A stretch of DNA of 39,695 nucleotides. Source: Actinomycetes bacterium. GTDB lineage: Bacteria; Actinomycetota; Acidimicrobiia; Acidimicrobiales; JAJYXR01. The stretch lies in assembly GCA_021801525.1 (NCBI GenBank), contig JAJYXW010000180.1, positions 1 to 39,695 on the forward strand, given 5' to 3'. The position numbers and the translations under genes are program-made. The notes under the pieces are model-generated. The model had not been told where the DNA came from, did no database searches, and saw nothing but the letters and a program-made list of their open reading frames with translations. This document shows positions 7,222 to 15,438 of this stretch, piece after piece. Position 1 is the stretch's first letter. Each line of letters opens with the position of its first letter.

Positions 7222-8640
7222 ATGCCCTGGGCATTTGCTGCGGTCAGCTTGGCCGGCTTGGCGTTCGTGGTCAACGCGTTCTTCCCCGTTCGCCGAGAGC
7301 CCATGGCAGTGCCGAGCTTCTTCGCCGGATGGCTGACCGGCGAGCTGCCGCTCCACCACATCGTCTGGCAGGCCGCGGCAACCGGTATCTTCATCGCCTT
7401 CGGAGCACTGGCCTCGTGGCCGGGTTACGTCGGCTTGGCCCTGACTGTGGCCGGGTGGAGCGGGCTCCTCGTTCTCGCCAAGTCCGGACGCGACTCCAGG
7501 CATGTGATCCGGGCAGCCCTGGACTCGGCCGGCTCCCCCGAGGACCCGGCCCGGGTGTCCCCCGGGCACTCGCCCGGAGACTCGCTCGGGGTGTCCCCCG
7601 GGCACTCACACGGGGAGGGATCCGGAGGTCATGGCGAGGACGCCAAGCGGAGCGAGGGCGGTGGCACCAAGCCGAACGGCTGGTCGACCATGTGGCGCGG
7701 CGCACGCTTGGTGCATCCAGTTCCCATCTTGGTTCGCGCCGTCGAGGTGACCAGGCACGTGGACTACGCCGGAACCGGGCTGAGAGCGAACACGCTCGAC
7801 GTCTACCGCCGCCGCGACGCGCCACCGACTGGGGGACCGGTCCTGCTCTACCTCCACGGAGGCGCCTGGGTGATAGGGGACAAGCGAGAGCAGGGCCTCC
7901 CCATGCTCCACGAGCTCGCGCTCCGGGGGTTCGTGTGCGTGAGCGCCAACTACCGGCTCAGCCCGCGGGCGACCTGGCCAGACCACATAGTCGACGTCAA
8001 GAGGGCCATCGCGTGGGTCCGCTCCGAGATCGCCGCTTTCGGCGGGGATCCAGGGTTCCTGGCAATAAGCGGCGGGTCCGCCGGGGGCCACCTCGCAGCT
8101 CTCGCCGCGCTGAGCGCGAACGACCCCCTGTTCCAACCTGGCTTCGAGGGCACGGACACCTCCGTGGACGCATGCGTCCCCCTCTACGGTGTGTACGACA
8201 TGACCGGCGGCGGCGACTCCACACGTTACGGCAAGGGCCTCGTCTCGCTGCTCGAGCACCGCGTGTTCAAGAAGCGCCTTGCCGAGTCGGCAGGCGAGTT
8301 CCGTGCAGCATCCCCCGTCCACCGGGTGCATCCCGGAGCACCACCCTTCTTCGTGCTGCACGGCAGCAACGACACGCTGGTGCCGCCTAGTGAGGCGCGG
8401 CGCTTCGTCGGCGCCCTGCGCTCGGCTGCAGAGTCCCGCGTCGCCTTCGCAGAGCTCCCGCGGACCCAGCACGCTTTCGACATCCTCGCGTCGCCCCGGT
8501 GCGCCAACGCAGTGGCAGGGATAGCCAACTTCCTCGCCGAGGTGCACGCGCAGCACGTGGAGCAGGCGACCTCGCGGCCACCAACGCAGCGGGTCGCCAG
8601 TCCACCAGAATCGCCCAGGAGCACCGGGGAAGATACCTGA
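7222..8640 (+). CDS. Membrane-linked alpha/beta hydrolase (HSL-like esterase/lipase)
   Basis: A 472-residue protein. Residues 1-85 hold two or three hydrophobic helices. Next comes a low-complexity Gly/Ser/His linker (about 90-150), then an esterase domain. The oxyanion motif is HGGAW (212-216) and the nucleophile elbow GGSAGG has Ser286. The probable acid is Asp384 in GSNDTLVPP and the base His417 in TQHAFD. This is the hormone-sensitive-lipase/BD-FAE type, acting on acyl or acetyl esters. ATG 7222 is the first plausible start; the frame is open further upstream, but that is a shadow of the WS/DGAT gene. Facing a lipid-synthesis gene, it may hydrolyse storage lipid at the membrane. Confidence 0.85.
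   Translation: MPWAFAAVSLAGLAFVVNAFFPVRREPMAVPSFFAGWLTGELPLHHIVWQAAATGIFIAFGALASWPGYVGLALTVAGWSGLLVLAKSGRDSRHVIRAALDSAGSPEDPARVSPGHSPGDSLGVSPGHSHGEGSGGHGEDAKRSEGGGTKPNGWSTMWRGARLVHPVPILVRAVEVTRHVDYAGTGLRANTLDVYRRRDAPPTGGPVLLYLHGGAWVIGDKREQGLPMLHELALRGFVCVSANYRLSPRATWPDHIVDVKRAIAWVRSEIAAFGGDPGFLAISGGSAGGHLAALAALSANDPLFQPGFEGTDTSVDACVPLYGVYDMTGGGDSTRYGKGLVSLLEHRVFKKRLAESAGEFRAASPVHRVHPGAPPFFVLHGSNDTLVPPSEARRFVGALRSAAESRVAFAELPRTQHAFDILASPRCANAVAGIANFLAEVHAQHVEQATSRPPTQRVASPPESPRSTGEDT
7553..7607 (+). repeat. 36-bp-spaced direct repeat in the hydrolase linker
   Basis: GGGTGTCCCCCGGGCACTC occurs at 7553-7571 and 7589-7607 and encodes VSPGHS twice. The spacing of 36 keeps the reading frame. Confidence 0.7.
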
Positions 8641-8667
8641 CGGAGCGTCATATATCTCGGCGCTCCG
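8641..8667 (+). terminator. Weak hairpin directly after the hydrolase stop
   Basis: CGGAGCG (8641-8647) pairs with CGCTCCG (8661-8667) around a 13-base AT-richer loop, right behind the stop codon. There is no T-run. The remaining 8668-8854 spacer holds TACGCT at 8769-8774, a possible -10 for the transporter operon. Confidence 0.3.
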
Positions 8668-8854
8668 CCGTGGCCCTGCAAGCCTGACATCCTGGCCAGC
8701 AGGCAGATACCGAGCACCCCGGAAGCAGCTGCCGCGTCGTTTCCGAGCTGACGGTCCGACGGATGCGCTACGCTCTTCCCGGTGCCGCTCCAGCCCACCT
8801 GGCAGGCGCGGTGCCGGCAAGAACGGGGAACGGGGGGAAGGGGAGCGCGAGACC

Positions 8855-10177
8855 ATGGTGCCAGTGCATCTCTCCGGAAGCACCAAGAGCCATACGACGC
8901 CGCGCCGCTGGAGCGCTGCCGCAGTTGCCGTGTCCTTCTTGGCGACCGTTTGCGCCGCATGTGGCACGTCGCCTGGCTCTCATGTGACGACAGCCAGGAC
9001 CAAAACGGTCACACCGTCGACCTCGGTCTCGTGCCCGGCACCGACCTCCTGCCTGTCCATAGGAAATGTCTCCACCCTCGGTGGGCCGGTCCCGGGGCTG
9101 TTCGAGGGAGCTCTGGTTGGCACAAACGCCTACCTGACGTCGATCGACGCCGCCGGTGGGGTCGACGGGCGCGAGCTCCGGCTGCTCTCCGCGGACGACG
9201 CCTTCAGCTGCGCCCAGAACGAGGCACAGACCCGCTCTCTCGCCAGCAAGGTGATCGCGTTCGCCGGCTCGTTCTCCCTGTTCGACAACTGTGGCGGCAA
9301 GGTGTTCGCCGCCCATCCCCAGATACCGGACGTGTCGGTGACGCTCTCCTCCTTCACGAGCTCCCTGCCGAACAACTTCAGCATCGATCCACTAGTCCCC
9401 GGGTGGGATGCTGGTCCGCTCCTGTGGTTCAAGAAGCACTTCCCCCGGGCTGTGAAGCACGTCGGGACACTGGTCGCGCAGGTGCCATCCGCCGAGGCAC
9501 AGTGGGCCGGCGAGAAGCAAGCCATGCAGAAGGTGGGCTTCCACGTCGTGTACGACACGACTTTCGGGCCGCTCGACACCAACTTCACGAGCCAGGTCAT
9601 CGCCATGCAGCACGCAGGGGTCCAGGCCGTCAACCTGTCCGACATGAACGGGGCGACGGCTGCCAGAATCGTATCGGCGATGTTCCAACAGGGGTTCAAG
9701 CCGCCCCTCGTCTTCTCGGCCGGGCCCATCTACACGTCCAGCTTCGTAGCTCGAGCCGGAGGGGCATCGGTCGCCGACGGCATCTACCTTGCCCAGAACG
9801 AAGCTCTGTACCTGGGCGGCGATGCCAAGGCAGTCCCGGCGGTGGCTACCTTCCTCCACTGGGTGCACGTAGTCGCACCCGGGTTCGCGCCGGACCTGTA
9901 CGCAGTCTACGGGTGGGCTTCCGCAGAGCTCCTCGTCGAGGCTCTCCGCAAGGCCGGGCCGGACCCGACGAGCTCGTCGGTGTCTGCAGCGCTTCGCTCC
10001 ATCCACAGCTTCGACGCGAACGGATTGATGGCTCCGACCGACCCTGCTGCCAAGTCACCCGCCACATGCTGGCTCCTCGCGCGGGTGAGCAATGGCAAGT
10101 TCGTTCGCTACCACATGCCGAGCACCGGCTTTCGCTGCGGATCCGGCTTCATCCGGGCGGGCGGAGGAACAAGATGA
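8855..10177 (+). CDS. Branched-chain amino-acid-type ABC transporter substrate-binding lipoprotein
   Basis: A 440-residue periplasmic-binding protein of the LivK/Peripla_BP_6 type. The N-terminus is a lipoprotein-like signal: basic residues, a hydrophobic stretch, then VCAAC with Cys36 as the likely lipidated residue (an imperfect lipobox, with Cys at -3). ASTLGGPVPGLFEGA-like text (VSTLGGPVPGLFEG) and the GVDGRELRLLSADDAF segment are typical of LivK proteins. ATG 8855 follows a purine-rich GGGGAAGGGGAG. It is the first gene of the four-gene importer operon. The ligand could be a branched-chain amino acid, an amide, urea or an aromatic acid; the sequence does not tell. Confidence 0.88.
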   Translation: MVPVHLSGSTKSHTTPRRWSAAAVAVSFLATVCAACGTSPGSHVTTARTKTVTPSTSVSCPAPTSCLSIGNVSTLGGPVPGLFEGALVGTNAYLTSIDAAGGVDGRELRLLSADDAFSCAQNEAQTRSLASKVIAFAGSFSLFDNCGGKVFAAHPQIPDVSVTLSSFTSSLPNNFSIDPLVPGWDAGPLLWFKKHFPRAVKHVGTLVAQVPSAEAQWAGEKQAMQKVGFHVVYDTTFGPLDTNFTSQVIAMQHAGVQAVNLSDMNGATAARIVSAMFQQGFKPPLVFSAGPIYTSSFVARAGGASVADGIYLAQNEALYLGGDAKAVPAVATFLHWVHVVAPGFAPDLYAVYGWASAELLVEALRKAGPDPTSSSVSAALRSIHSFDANGLMAPTDPAAKSPATCWLLARVSNGKFVRYHMPSTGFRCGSGFIRAGGGTR

Positions 10178-10223
10178 GGTGCTTCGGCACCGGCCCTGGG
10201 CGCGCCCGCGGGGACGAGCCGCT

Positions 10224-12146
10224 GTGAACGAGCTCGTAGCCCTAACCGTTGTGGGCGTCGTCTACGGAGCGGTGTACGCGATAACTGCCTCAGGGTTGGT
10301 GGTCACCTACGCGACCTCCGGCGTGTTCAACTTCGCGCACGGAGCTGTGGGGATGGTGGCCGCATTCAGCTATTGGGAGCTGTCGGTGAACCACGGGCTG
10401 CCCGTTCCTCTCGCCCTCGCGATAGTCCTCCTAGTCGAGGCCCCGGCGCTCGGGCTGCTGGTCGAGCTGCTCTTCGCACGCCAGCTCCACGCTGCATCGA
10501 CCGAACGCAGCCTGATGGTGACCCTGGGGCTGCTGCTCGTACTCGTCGGTGCTGCCAGCTCGATCTGGAGCCCTGAGAGCGCTCGCATCCTGCCCGGCTT
10601 CTTCCCGGGCTACTCGGCCCGAGTGCTGGGCGTCAACCTCACCGGCCAGGAGATACTGGTGGTCGGGGTAGCCGTGGCGGTGGCAGGTGCGCTCTGGGCC
10701 CTGCTGGAGCACACGCGCCATGGAGTCGCAATGAAAGCCATCGTGGACGACCCGGAGCTGCTGTCCATGGCAGGCGCCTCCCATGCGCGTATCGCCCGCT
10801 CCGGGTGGGTTCTCGGCTCGGTGCTGGCCGCGATAGCAGGCATCCTTCTCGCTCCGCTCGTGACGCTGGACATAACCACGCTCACGCTTCTCGTCGTGAA
10901 CGGGTACGCAGCAGCGGTGGTAGGACGCCTGAAGAACCTGCCGCTCACGTTCATGGGAGGAATAGCTCTCGGGCTGCTCCAGAGCTACGCAGTCGGGTAC
11001 ATGCCCCAGAGCTGGCAGTCGTGGCTCCCGGGCATCAGGACGGCGCTGCCGATGCTCTTCCTTTTCGCCGTGCTCCTCGTGCTCCCCCATGACCGGATCA
11101 GAGCCGTCGGGCAGGCCGTTGCACGGCGGGCACCCAGAGTTGCGGGCGGGCGAGAATCGCTCGGATGGTCGGTCGGGCTGGCTGCAGTGGCGATAGCCGC
11201 AGGCGGCCTCCTTTCCGGGATCGGAGTAGTCACCGTGAGCCAGGGCTTCGCATACGGGATCATCGCTCTCTCCATGGTGCTGCTCACAGGGTACGCGGGG
11301 CAGGTATCCCTCGCTCAGCTCACCTTCGCCGGCGTAGGCGCCTTCGTGGCCGGCCGCCTGTCCGGTGGGTCGACCTGGCTGGGCATCCTCGCAGCGGTCG
11401 CCATCGCCGGCGCGCTGGGCGTGCTGGTAGCGCTCCCGGCCATGAGGCTGAAGGGGCTGTACCTGGCTCTATCGACCCTTGCCTTCGCACAGGCCGCTAC
11501 ATACGTGTTCTTCGACAGCAGTCACGTGTTCGGCACCGGAGGCGCTCTCGCCGTCGGGCGCCCGGGGATCCCCGGAATAGACGTGTCGAGCGGCCGCGCC
11601 GAGCTCGTTGTGCTGGCTGTGGCCTTCGCGCTGTGCGCGATCGGGGTGCTGGCCCTTCGGCGCAGCACTCTGGGCCGTCGCCTGGTGGCGATGAGCGACT
11701 CGCCAGCCGCTTGCGCGACTCTCGGGCTCAGCCAGAGGCCGCTCGGGATCGCAGCCTTCGGGATGTCGGCTGCGCTGGCAGGCTTCGGGGGCGCACTCTA
11801 CGGCGGGTTGCAAGGACAGGTGGGCGCCAACGACTTCGGGCTCTTCGGCAGCATGACGCTACTCCTGCTCGCTGTCATATTCGGAGTGCGGACGGTGAGC
11901 GGTGCACTCGTCGCGGGTATGGCCTTTGCGGCGCTTCCCGTGCTCCAGTCGCACGTCTCGTGGATGACCGACCTCCTGGGCGTGGTTACGGGGGCCGGCG
12001 TCGTCCTGGTCGGCCGTATGCCGAACGGCATATTCGGCATGGAGCGCCCCGATCGGCGCGCTGTGCGATCGCCCGCGGCCGCAGCTCGAGTCCCCGAGGC
12101 GAACCGGCACGCAGAACTGGCAGGTGACCATGCAAGCATCTCCTGA
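10224..12146 (+). CDS. Fused ABC transporter permease (LivH-LivM in one chain)
   Basis: A 640-residue membrane protein. Residues 1 to about 295 match LivH, with YGAVYAITASGLVVTYATSG at the start and the FNFAHGAVGMVAAF motif. From about residue 312 a LivM-type permease follows, with YGIIALSMVLLTGYAGQVSL and FAGVGAFVAG. LivH and LivM are normally separate subunits that form the channel of a branched-chain-type importer; here one reading frame supplies both. GTG 10224 is chosen because the family begins at this point (NELVALTVVG); the upstream open frame is a shadow of the binding-protein gene. The ribosome site is weak (GGACGAG), and the gene lies 46 bases after the binding protein. Confidence 0.9.
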   Translation: MNELVALTVVGVVYGAVYAITASGLVVTYATSGVFNFAHGAVGMVAAFSYWELSVNHGLPVPLALAIVLLVEAPALGLLVELLFARQLHAASTERSLMVTLGLLLVLVGAASSIWSPESARILPGFFPGYSARVLGVNLTGQEILVVGVAVAVAGALWALLEHTRHGVAMKAIVDDPELLSMAGASHARIARSGWVLGSVLAAIAGILLAPLVTLDITTLTLLVVNGYAAAVVGRLKNLPLTFMGGIALGLLQSYAVGYMPQSWQSWLPGIRTALPMLFLFAVLLVLPHDRIRAVGQAVARRAPRVAGGRESLGWSVGLAAVAIAAGGLLSGIGVVTVSQGFAYGIIALSMVLLTGYAGQVSLAQLTFAGVGAFVAGRLSGGSTWLGILAAVAIAGALGVLVALPAMRLKGLYLALSTLAFAQAATYVFFDSSHVFGTGGALAVGRPGIPGIDVSSGRAELVVLAVAFALCAIGVLALRRSTLGRRLVAMSDSPAACATLGLSQRPLGIAAFGMSAALAGFGGALYGGLQGQVGANDFGLFGSMTLLLLAVIFGVRTVSGALVAGMAFAALPVLQSHVSWMTDLLGVVTGAGVVLVGRMPNGIFGMERPDRRAVRSPAAAARVPEANRHAELAGDHASIS

Positions 12147-12921
12147 GGCTCCGGGGAGCGGCCCGGAAATCGCGCTGGAGGTCGAGGAGATCTCGGTACG
12201 CTTCGGAGGCCTCCAGGCGCTTCAGGACGTGTCGCTCGAGGTGCCGGCCGGGACAGTTTGCGGGCTCGTCGGACCCAACGGCGCCGGCAAGACGACGCTC
12301 TTCGACGTGATCACCGGCCTGCTCGAGCCCGACAGGGGCCGTGTTCGCGTCGGCGGCGTGGACGTGACGTCCCTACCCGCTCACCGGAGGGCCAAGATGG
12401 GCCTCTCGCGTACGTTCCAACGACTCGAGCTCTTCTGGTCGCTCTCGGCGGGCGACAACGTCAAGGTCGGCGTGGAGGCCTCCAGGGCGCGCCGCCGCGG
12501 CGGCTCGGCACACCCGGATGATGCAGCACACCCGGAGAGCACGGCACGCATGCTGATGGACCGCGTCGGCCTCGGCGACTTGGCCGAGGCGGCGGTAGAT
12601 TGCCTCACTACCGGCTCGGCCCGCCTCGTAGAGCTGGCCCGGGCTCTTGCGGTCCAGCCGAGGATAATCCTCCTCGACGAACCGGGCTCCGGTCTCGACA
12701 GCGCCGAGAGGGCCGTCCTTGCGGATCTGCTCCGCGACCTTGCCGCGAGTGGCACGGCGGTGCTCCTTGTCGAGCACGACGTCGATCTCGTCATGCGCAC
12801 GTGTGAACATGTCACGGTTCTCGACTTCGGCAAGGTCATCGCAAGCGGTACGCCCCACGAGGTGCGCTCCTCGCCGGCGGTGCAAGCCGCTTACCTCGGC
12901 TCTTCCGAGGCAAGCCGGTGA
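12130..12921 (+). CDS. ABC transporter ATP-binding protein (LivG-type)
   Basis: A 263-residue ATPase that would power the importer. Walker A is GPNGAGKTT (48-56), the Q-loop TFQRLELF, and Walker B RIILLDEP (178-185), with the switch histidine in LLVEHDVDLV. The signature loop is LTTGS (159-163) instead of LSGGQ-like text, so only the glycine is kept. ATG 12130 follows GGCAGGTG. GTG 12124 would add two residues, and both overlap the end of the permease gene. The insert RRRGGSAHPDDAAHPES in the helical domain is longer and more charged than usual. The family assignment is firm; the substrate is that of the whole operon and unknown. Confidence 0.9.
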   Translation: MQASPEAPGSGPEIALEVEEISVRFGGLQALQDVSLEVPAGTVCGLVGPNGAGKTTLFDVITGLLEPDRGRVRVGGVDVTSLPAHRRAKMGLSRTFQRLELFWSLSAGDNVKVGVEASRARRRGGSAHPDDAAHPESTARMLMDRVGLGDLAEAAVDCLTTGSARLVELARALAVQPRIILLDEPGSGLDSAERAVLADLLRDLAASGTAVLLVEHDVDLVMRTCEHVTVLDFGKVIASGTPHEVRSSPAVQAAYLGSSEASR

Positions 12922-13724
12922 GGCGCGGCCGCAGCGACCGAGGCGCCCTGTACGAGCGTGGGCTCGCGGTCGTAATGCCCGGCCGGCGGCCGGCGGCCGA
13001 GGAAGTGACTCCCGACGCACCCCCTGGCAGGCTCACGGTTCGCGGCCTTCACGCGGCCTACGGCCGCATCGAGGTCCTTCACGGGATCGACCTCGAAGTG
13101 AGCCCTGGAGAGGTGCTCGCTCTGCTCGGGCCCAACGGCGCCGGCAAGTCGACGCTGCTCAAAGCGTGCGGGGGCCGCCTCCGGCCGAGATCGGGTCGCG
13201 TCTTGGTGTCGGGTGCCGACGTCACCGGGAAGGGACCCGCGGCCCTGGCGCACCTAGGCCTCTGCTCGATCCCCGAAGGCCGTGGAGTCTTCCCCAACCT
13301 GTCGGTGAGGGAGAACCTCTTGATGTGGACCTACGGCGGCGCCAGCAGGTCCGAGGTCGAGGAACGGGCCTTCGAGCGGTTCCCGAGGCTGGCCGAGCGT
13401 CGCAACCAGCGTGCCGGGACGCTATCCGGGGGCGAACAGCAGATGGTCGCGTTCGCGCGCGCCCTCGCGGCACGGCCCGCCGTCCTGCTGCTGGACGAGA
13501 TCTCCATGGGGCTGGCGCCCCTCGTGGTGAGCGAGCTGTATGCGGTAGTGGGAGATATCGCGGCTGGTGGAACGACCGTCGTGCTTGCCGAGCAGTTCGT
13601 GGACAGCGCGCTCGAGGTGGCGACGCGGGCCGCGATCCTTTCTCAGGGGCGCCTGGAGCAAACCGGTACGCCGCAGGAGATGGCCGGGGCAGCAGCAGCC
13701 TCGTACCTCGGGAAATCCGGGTAG
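12918..13724 (+). CDS. ABC transporter ATP-binding protein (LivF-type)
   Basis: A 268-residue second ATPase of the importer. Walker A is GPNGAGKST (71-79), the Q-loop region CSIPEGRGVFPNLSV is the LivF hallmark, the signature LSGGE (169-173) is canonical, and Walker B is LLLDEIS, with the LivF-type SMGLAP after it. GTG 12918 overlaps the LivG stop by four bases. That start gives an N-terminal extension of about 35 residues rich in Arg and Pro before the domain, so ATG 12975 is also possible. With a degenerate signature in LivG and a full one here, the two ATP sites of the heterodimer are probably unequal. Confidence 0.9.
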   Translation: MRRGRSDRGALYERGLAVVMPGRRPAAEEVTPDAPPGRLTVRGLHAAYGRIEVLHGIDLEVSPGEVLALLGPNGAGKSTLLKACGGRLRPRSGRVLVSGADVTGKGPAALAHLGLCSIPEGRGVFPNLSVRENLLMWTYGGASRSEVEERAFERFPRLAERRNQRAGTLSGGEQQMVAFARALAARPAVLLLDEISMGLAPLVVSELYAVVGDIAAGGTTVVLAEQFVDSALEVATRAAILSQGRLEQTGTPQEMAGAAAASYLGKSG

Positions 13725-13781
13725 TCAGCGGAGCTATGCCTCCAACCTCGCCTGGCCGCCGTAGTTCGAGGGGTGGTGCAC

Positions 13782-13787
13782 TAGCCT
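13782..13787 (+). promoter_or_regulatory. -10-like hexamer TAGCCT for the small membrane protein
   Basis: TAGCCT is seven bases before ATG 13795, the same leaderless spacing seen at other genes here. It implies a new transcript after the transporter operon. Confidence 0.4.
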
Positions 13788-13794
13788 CGCCGGG

Positions 13795-14208
13795 ATGAGC
13801 CAATCCCTCGCGCCGGCAGTCACGGGAATCCGCCTTTCGCTTCACGTGCTCGCGGCCACGATATGGGTGGGCGGTCAGTTCACGGTAGCGGGCCTCCTGC
13901 CGACGGTGCGGGGTCTAGGTGCCGACGCACCACGGGCAGTAGCCCGTGCCCTCGCTCGCCTCTTGTGGCCGGCATACGCCGTTCTGGTCGCCACGGGGTT
14001 CTGGAGCGTGGCTGCAATCCCCTCGGCATCGGAGACCATGGCATGGAAAGTCGTCCTGGGCGTGAAGATAGGTGTAGTCGCCCTCGCAGGAATCGCCACC
14101 TGGCTGCACGGCCGCTCCAGGAGCCCGGGCGCCGTGGCAGTCTGGGGCGCCATCGGAGGGATCTCGTCTGTGGCGGCGCTTGTAATCGGGGTGTTCCTAG
14201 CAGGGTGA
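13795..14208 (+). CDS. Small four-helix membrane protein, CopD-like
   Basis: A 137-residue protein with about four membrane helices. LHVLAATIWVGGQF in the first helix, with a histidine and a WVGG turn, resembles CopD/YczJ-type and related haem- or copper-linked membrane proteins. A second region (MAWKVVLGVKIGVVALAGIA) matches the same family's third helix. The function is not clear from sequence, and copper transport should not be assumed. It appears to be transcribed on its own, with a leaderless promoter and 203 bases to the next gene. Confidence 0.7.
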   Translation: MSQSLAPAVTGIRLSLHVLAATIWVGGQFTVAGLLPTVRGLGADAPRAVARALARLLWPAYAVLVATGFWSVAAIPSASETMAWKVVLGVKIGVVALAGIATWLHGRSRSPGAVAVWGAIGGISSVAALVIGVFLAG

Positions 14209-14241
14209 TCCAGAAGGCTCGGGTCTAAGCATGGGCCGGCA

Positions 14242-14288
14242 ATCCGCAATCCGCAATCCGCAAGCCTGGGCCTGGGCCTGGGCCTGGG
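14242..14288. repeat. Two adjacent microsatellites (7-bp and 6-bp units)
   Basis: ATCCGCA-type units repeat three times at 14242-14263, followed directly by four copies of CCTGGG at 14265-14288. They lie in the spacer before tatA. Their unit lengths show that this DNA is not coding in one frame. Confidence 0.75.
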
Positions 14289-14411
14289 GACAGCTGGCGA
14301 TGCTCCGATCGCCCTCTGCCGAGAACACCAGCGCCAAATGCGTATATCCTATGGAGGTAGGCCTCAGCCGCGGCCATCGACCGGGGCGCGGCCGGAGCAA
14401 GGGAGGCAGTT

Positions 14412-14660
14412 GTGGACACAAGCATGCTTGCCGACATATTCGGGCCCGATCTGGTCGTCGTAGCCCTCATCGCTGTGGTGGTCCTCTTCGGAGGGAGCCA
14501 GTTGCCCAAGCTCGCCCGCTCGCTCGGCTCTGCAAGTCACGAGTTCCGCAAGGGGATCGAAGAGGGATCGGGCAAGGATCCGGCCACACCGGACGCAACC
14601 GGTACGGCGTCGAACCCCGCGAAGAGCTCCGACGCGAACGACGCAACCAGCCAGAGCTGA
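14412..14660 (+). CDS. tatA: Sec-independent (twin-arginine) translocase subunit TatA
   Basis: An 82-residue TatA/TatE-like protein. A short periplasmic N-terminus leads into one helix (LVVVALIAVVVLFGGSQLPK), then the hinge FGGSQLPKLARSLG and the amphipathic helix with EFRKGI, and a flexible acidic/Ser/Ala tail. It forms the pore of the Tat pathway for folded proteins. The Rieske protein in this window has a twin-arginine motif and is a likely client. GTG 14412 has AAGGGAGGC seven to eight bases upstream. The frame stays open after its TGA for another 241 codons; see the next gene. Confidence 0.92.
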   Translation: MDTSMLADIFGPDLVVVALIAVVVLFGGSQLPKLARSLGSASHEFRKGIEEGSGKDPATPDATGTASNPAKSSDANDATSQS

Positions 14661-14840
14661 CGGTCGCCCGGCGAGCACGCGAGGGCAGCCCTGAAGCCAG
14701 CTGCCGGTTCCGCTGACGACACAGACCGCGACAAGCCAAGCCGCCGATCGCCGCTAGGTCGGGTCCTGGCGAGGACTCCGGGTCGGCGCGTCATCGGCTT
14801 CGGCGTCCACCAGGGAGCAGAGTACGCGCTGGCGGTCGGG

Positions 14841-15383
14841 ATGGTGGACTTGTCGCTCCACACGCTGCACCCGTACCTGCTCTACGCGGGAGCGGGCGTC
14901 ATCACCATGTCCTCCCTGGTGGCCGACGGCCCGCTCGCCCTGGTGCACCTGGTCCCGAGGAAAGCCCACGCGGCTGCCGACACCGGCCTCGCGATCCTGC
15001 TGGCTGCAGGCCCCCTGGTCCCGACGCTGAGGCCAGACCTGGTGGGCTTGCTGGCGCTCGAGCTCGCCATGGTGGCCTGGCTCCGGATCTCCACCCTCAC
15101 GCGCTACTCGGAGCGAGAGCCTCGACTCGTGAGGCGCCGAGCACAGCGCCCGGATGCCCCAAATGCCGGCAGGCGCGAGTCCATCGAGCTTTCGCATTCC
15201 GCACGGCCGGACGGGGAACGGGCTCGTGCCACCTCGGGCGGGTCGCTCTACCGGGCTCTCGGGCGTGCCACTGCCCAGAGCTCTGGAGCTCTCGCACGTG
15301 GGTCGGAGCGAGCGTTGCTACGCGGTGCCCGCCTGGCGGGTCGCAGAGCGGCGGCCATCCGGGCACGCCGTACCCGCCCATGA
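14841..15383 (+). CDS. Membrane protein with paired HQGAEY/AHAAADT helical repeats; true start unclear
   Basis: From ATG 14841 this encodes 180 residues with at least three hydrophobic helices and a basic Arg/Ala-rich tail. However, the same frame is open back to 14661, and the bases just upstream translate to protein-like text: GRRVIGFGVHQGAEYALAVG. This pairs with the later AHAAADTGLAILLAAG as an internal repeat, as in two-unit small membrane proteins of actinobacteria. No ATG, GTG or TTG occurs in frame between the tatA stop (14658-14660) and 14841. The real start may be a rare CTG at 14766 (AGGT six bases before), or translation may continue from tatA. Function unknown. Confidence 0.6.
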   Translation: MVDLSLHTLHPYLLYAGAGVITMSSLVADGPLALVHLVPRKAHAAADTGLAILLAAGPLVPTLRPDLVGLLALELAMVAWLRISTLTRYSEREPRLVRRRAQRPDAPNAGRRESIELSHSARPDGERARATSGGSLYRALGRATAQSSGALARGSERALLRGARLAGRRAAAIRARRTRP

Positions 15384-15438
15384 CAGCCAGCCCACGACTG
15401 CCAGCCCACGACTGCCAGCCCACGACTGCCAGCCCACG
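15383..15438. repeat. Four tandem copies of a 14-bp unit
   Basis: The unit ACTGCCAGCCCACG repeats four times (first copy with ACAG). It starts at the stop codon of the membrane-protein gene. The rest of the spacer to 15550 shows nothing else clear. Confidence 0.85.

Noticed and set aside
8782..10227. Long plus-strand frame starting GTG 8782, with a -10-like TACGCT seven bases before it
   Set aside because: The product is Arg/Gly/His-rich with no domain and overlaps the binding-protein gene in another frame. TACGCT more likely marks the start of the operon's 5' leader.
14209..14411. Riboswitch or small RNA upstream of tatA
   Set aside because: The spacer contains only microsatellites and an AT-richer patch (TATATCCTAT); no conserved riboswitch core or convincing fold could be seen.
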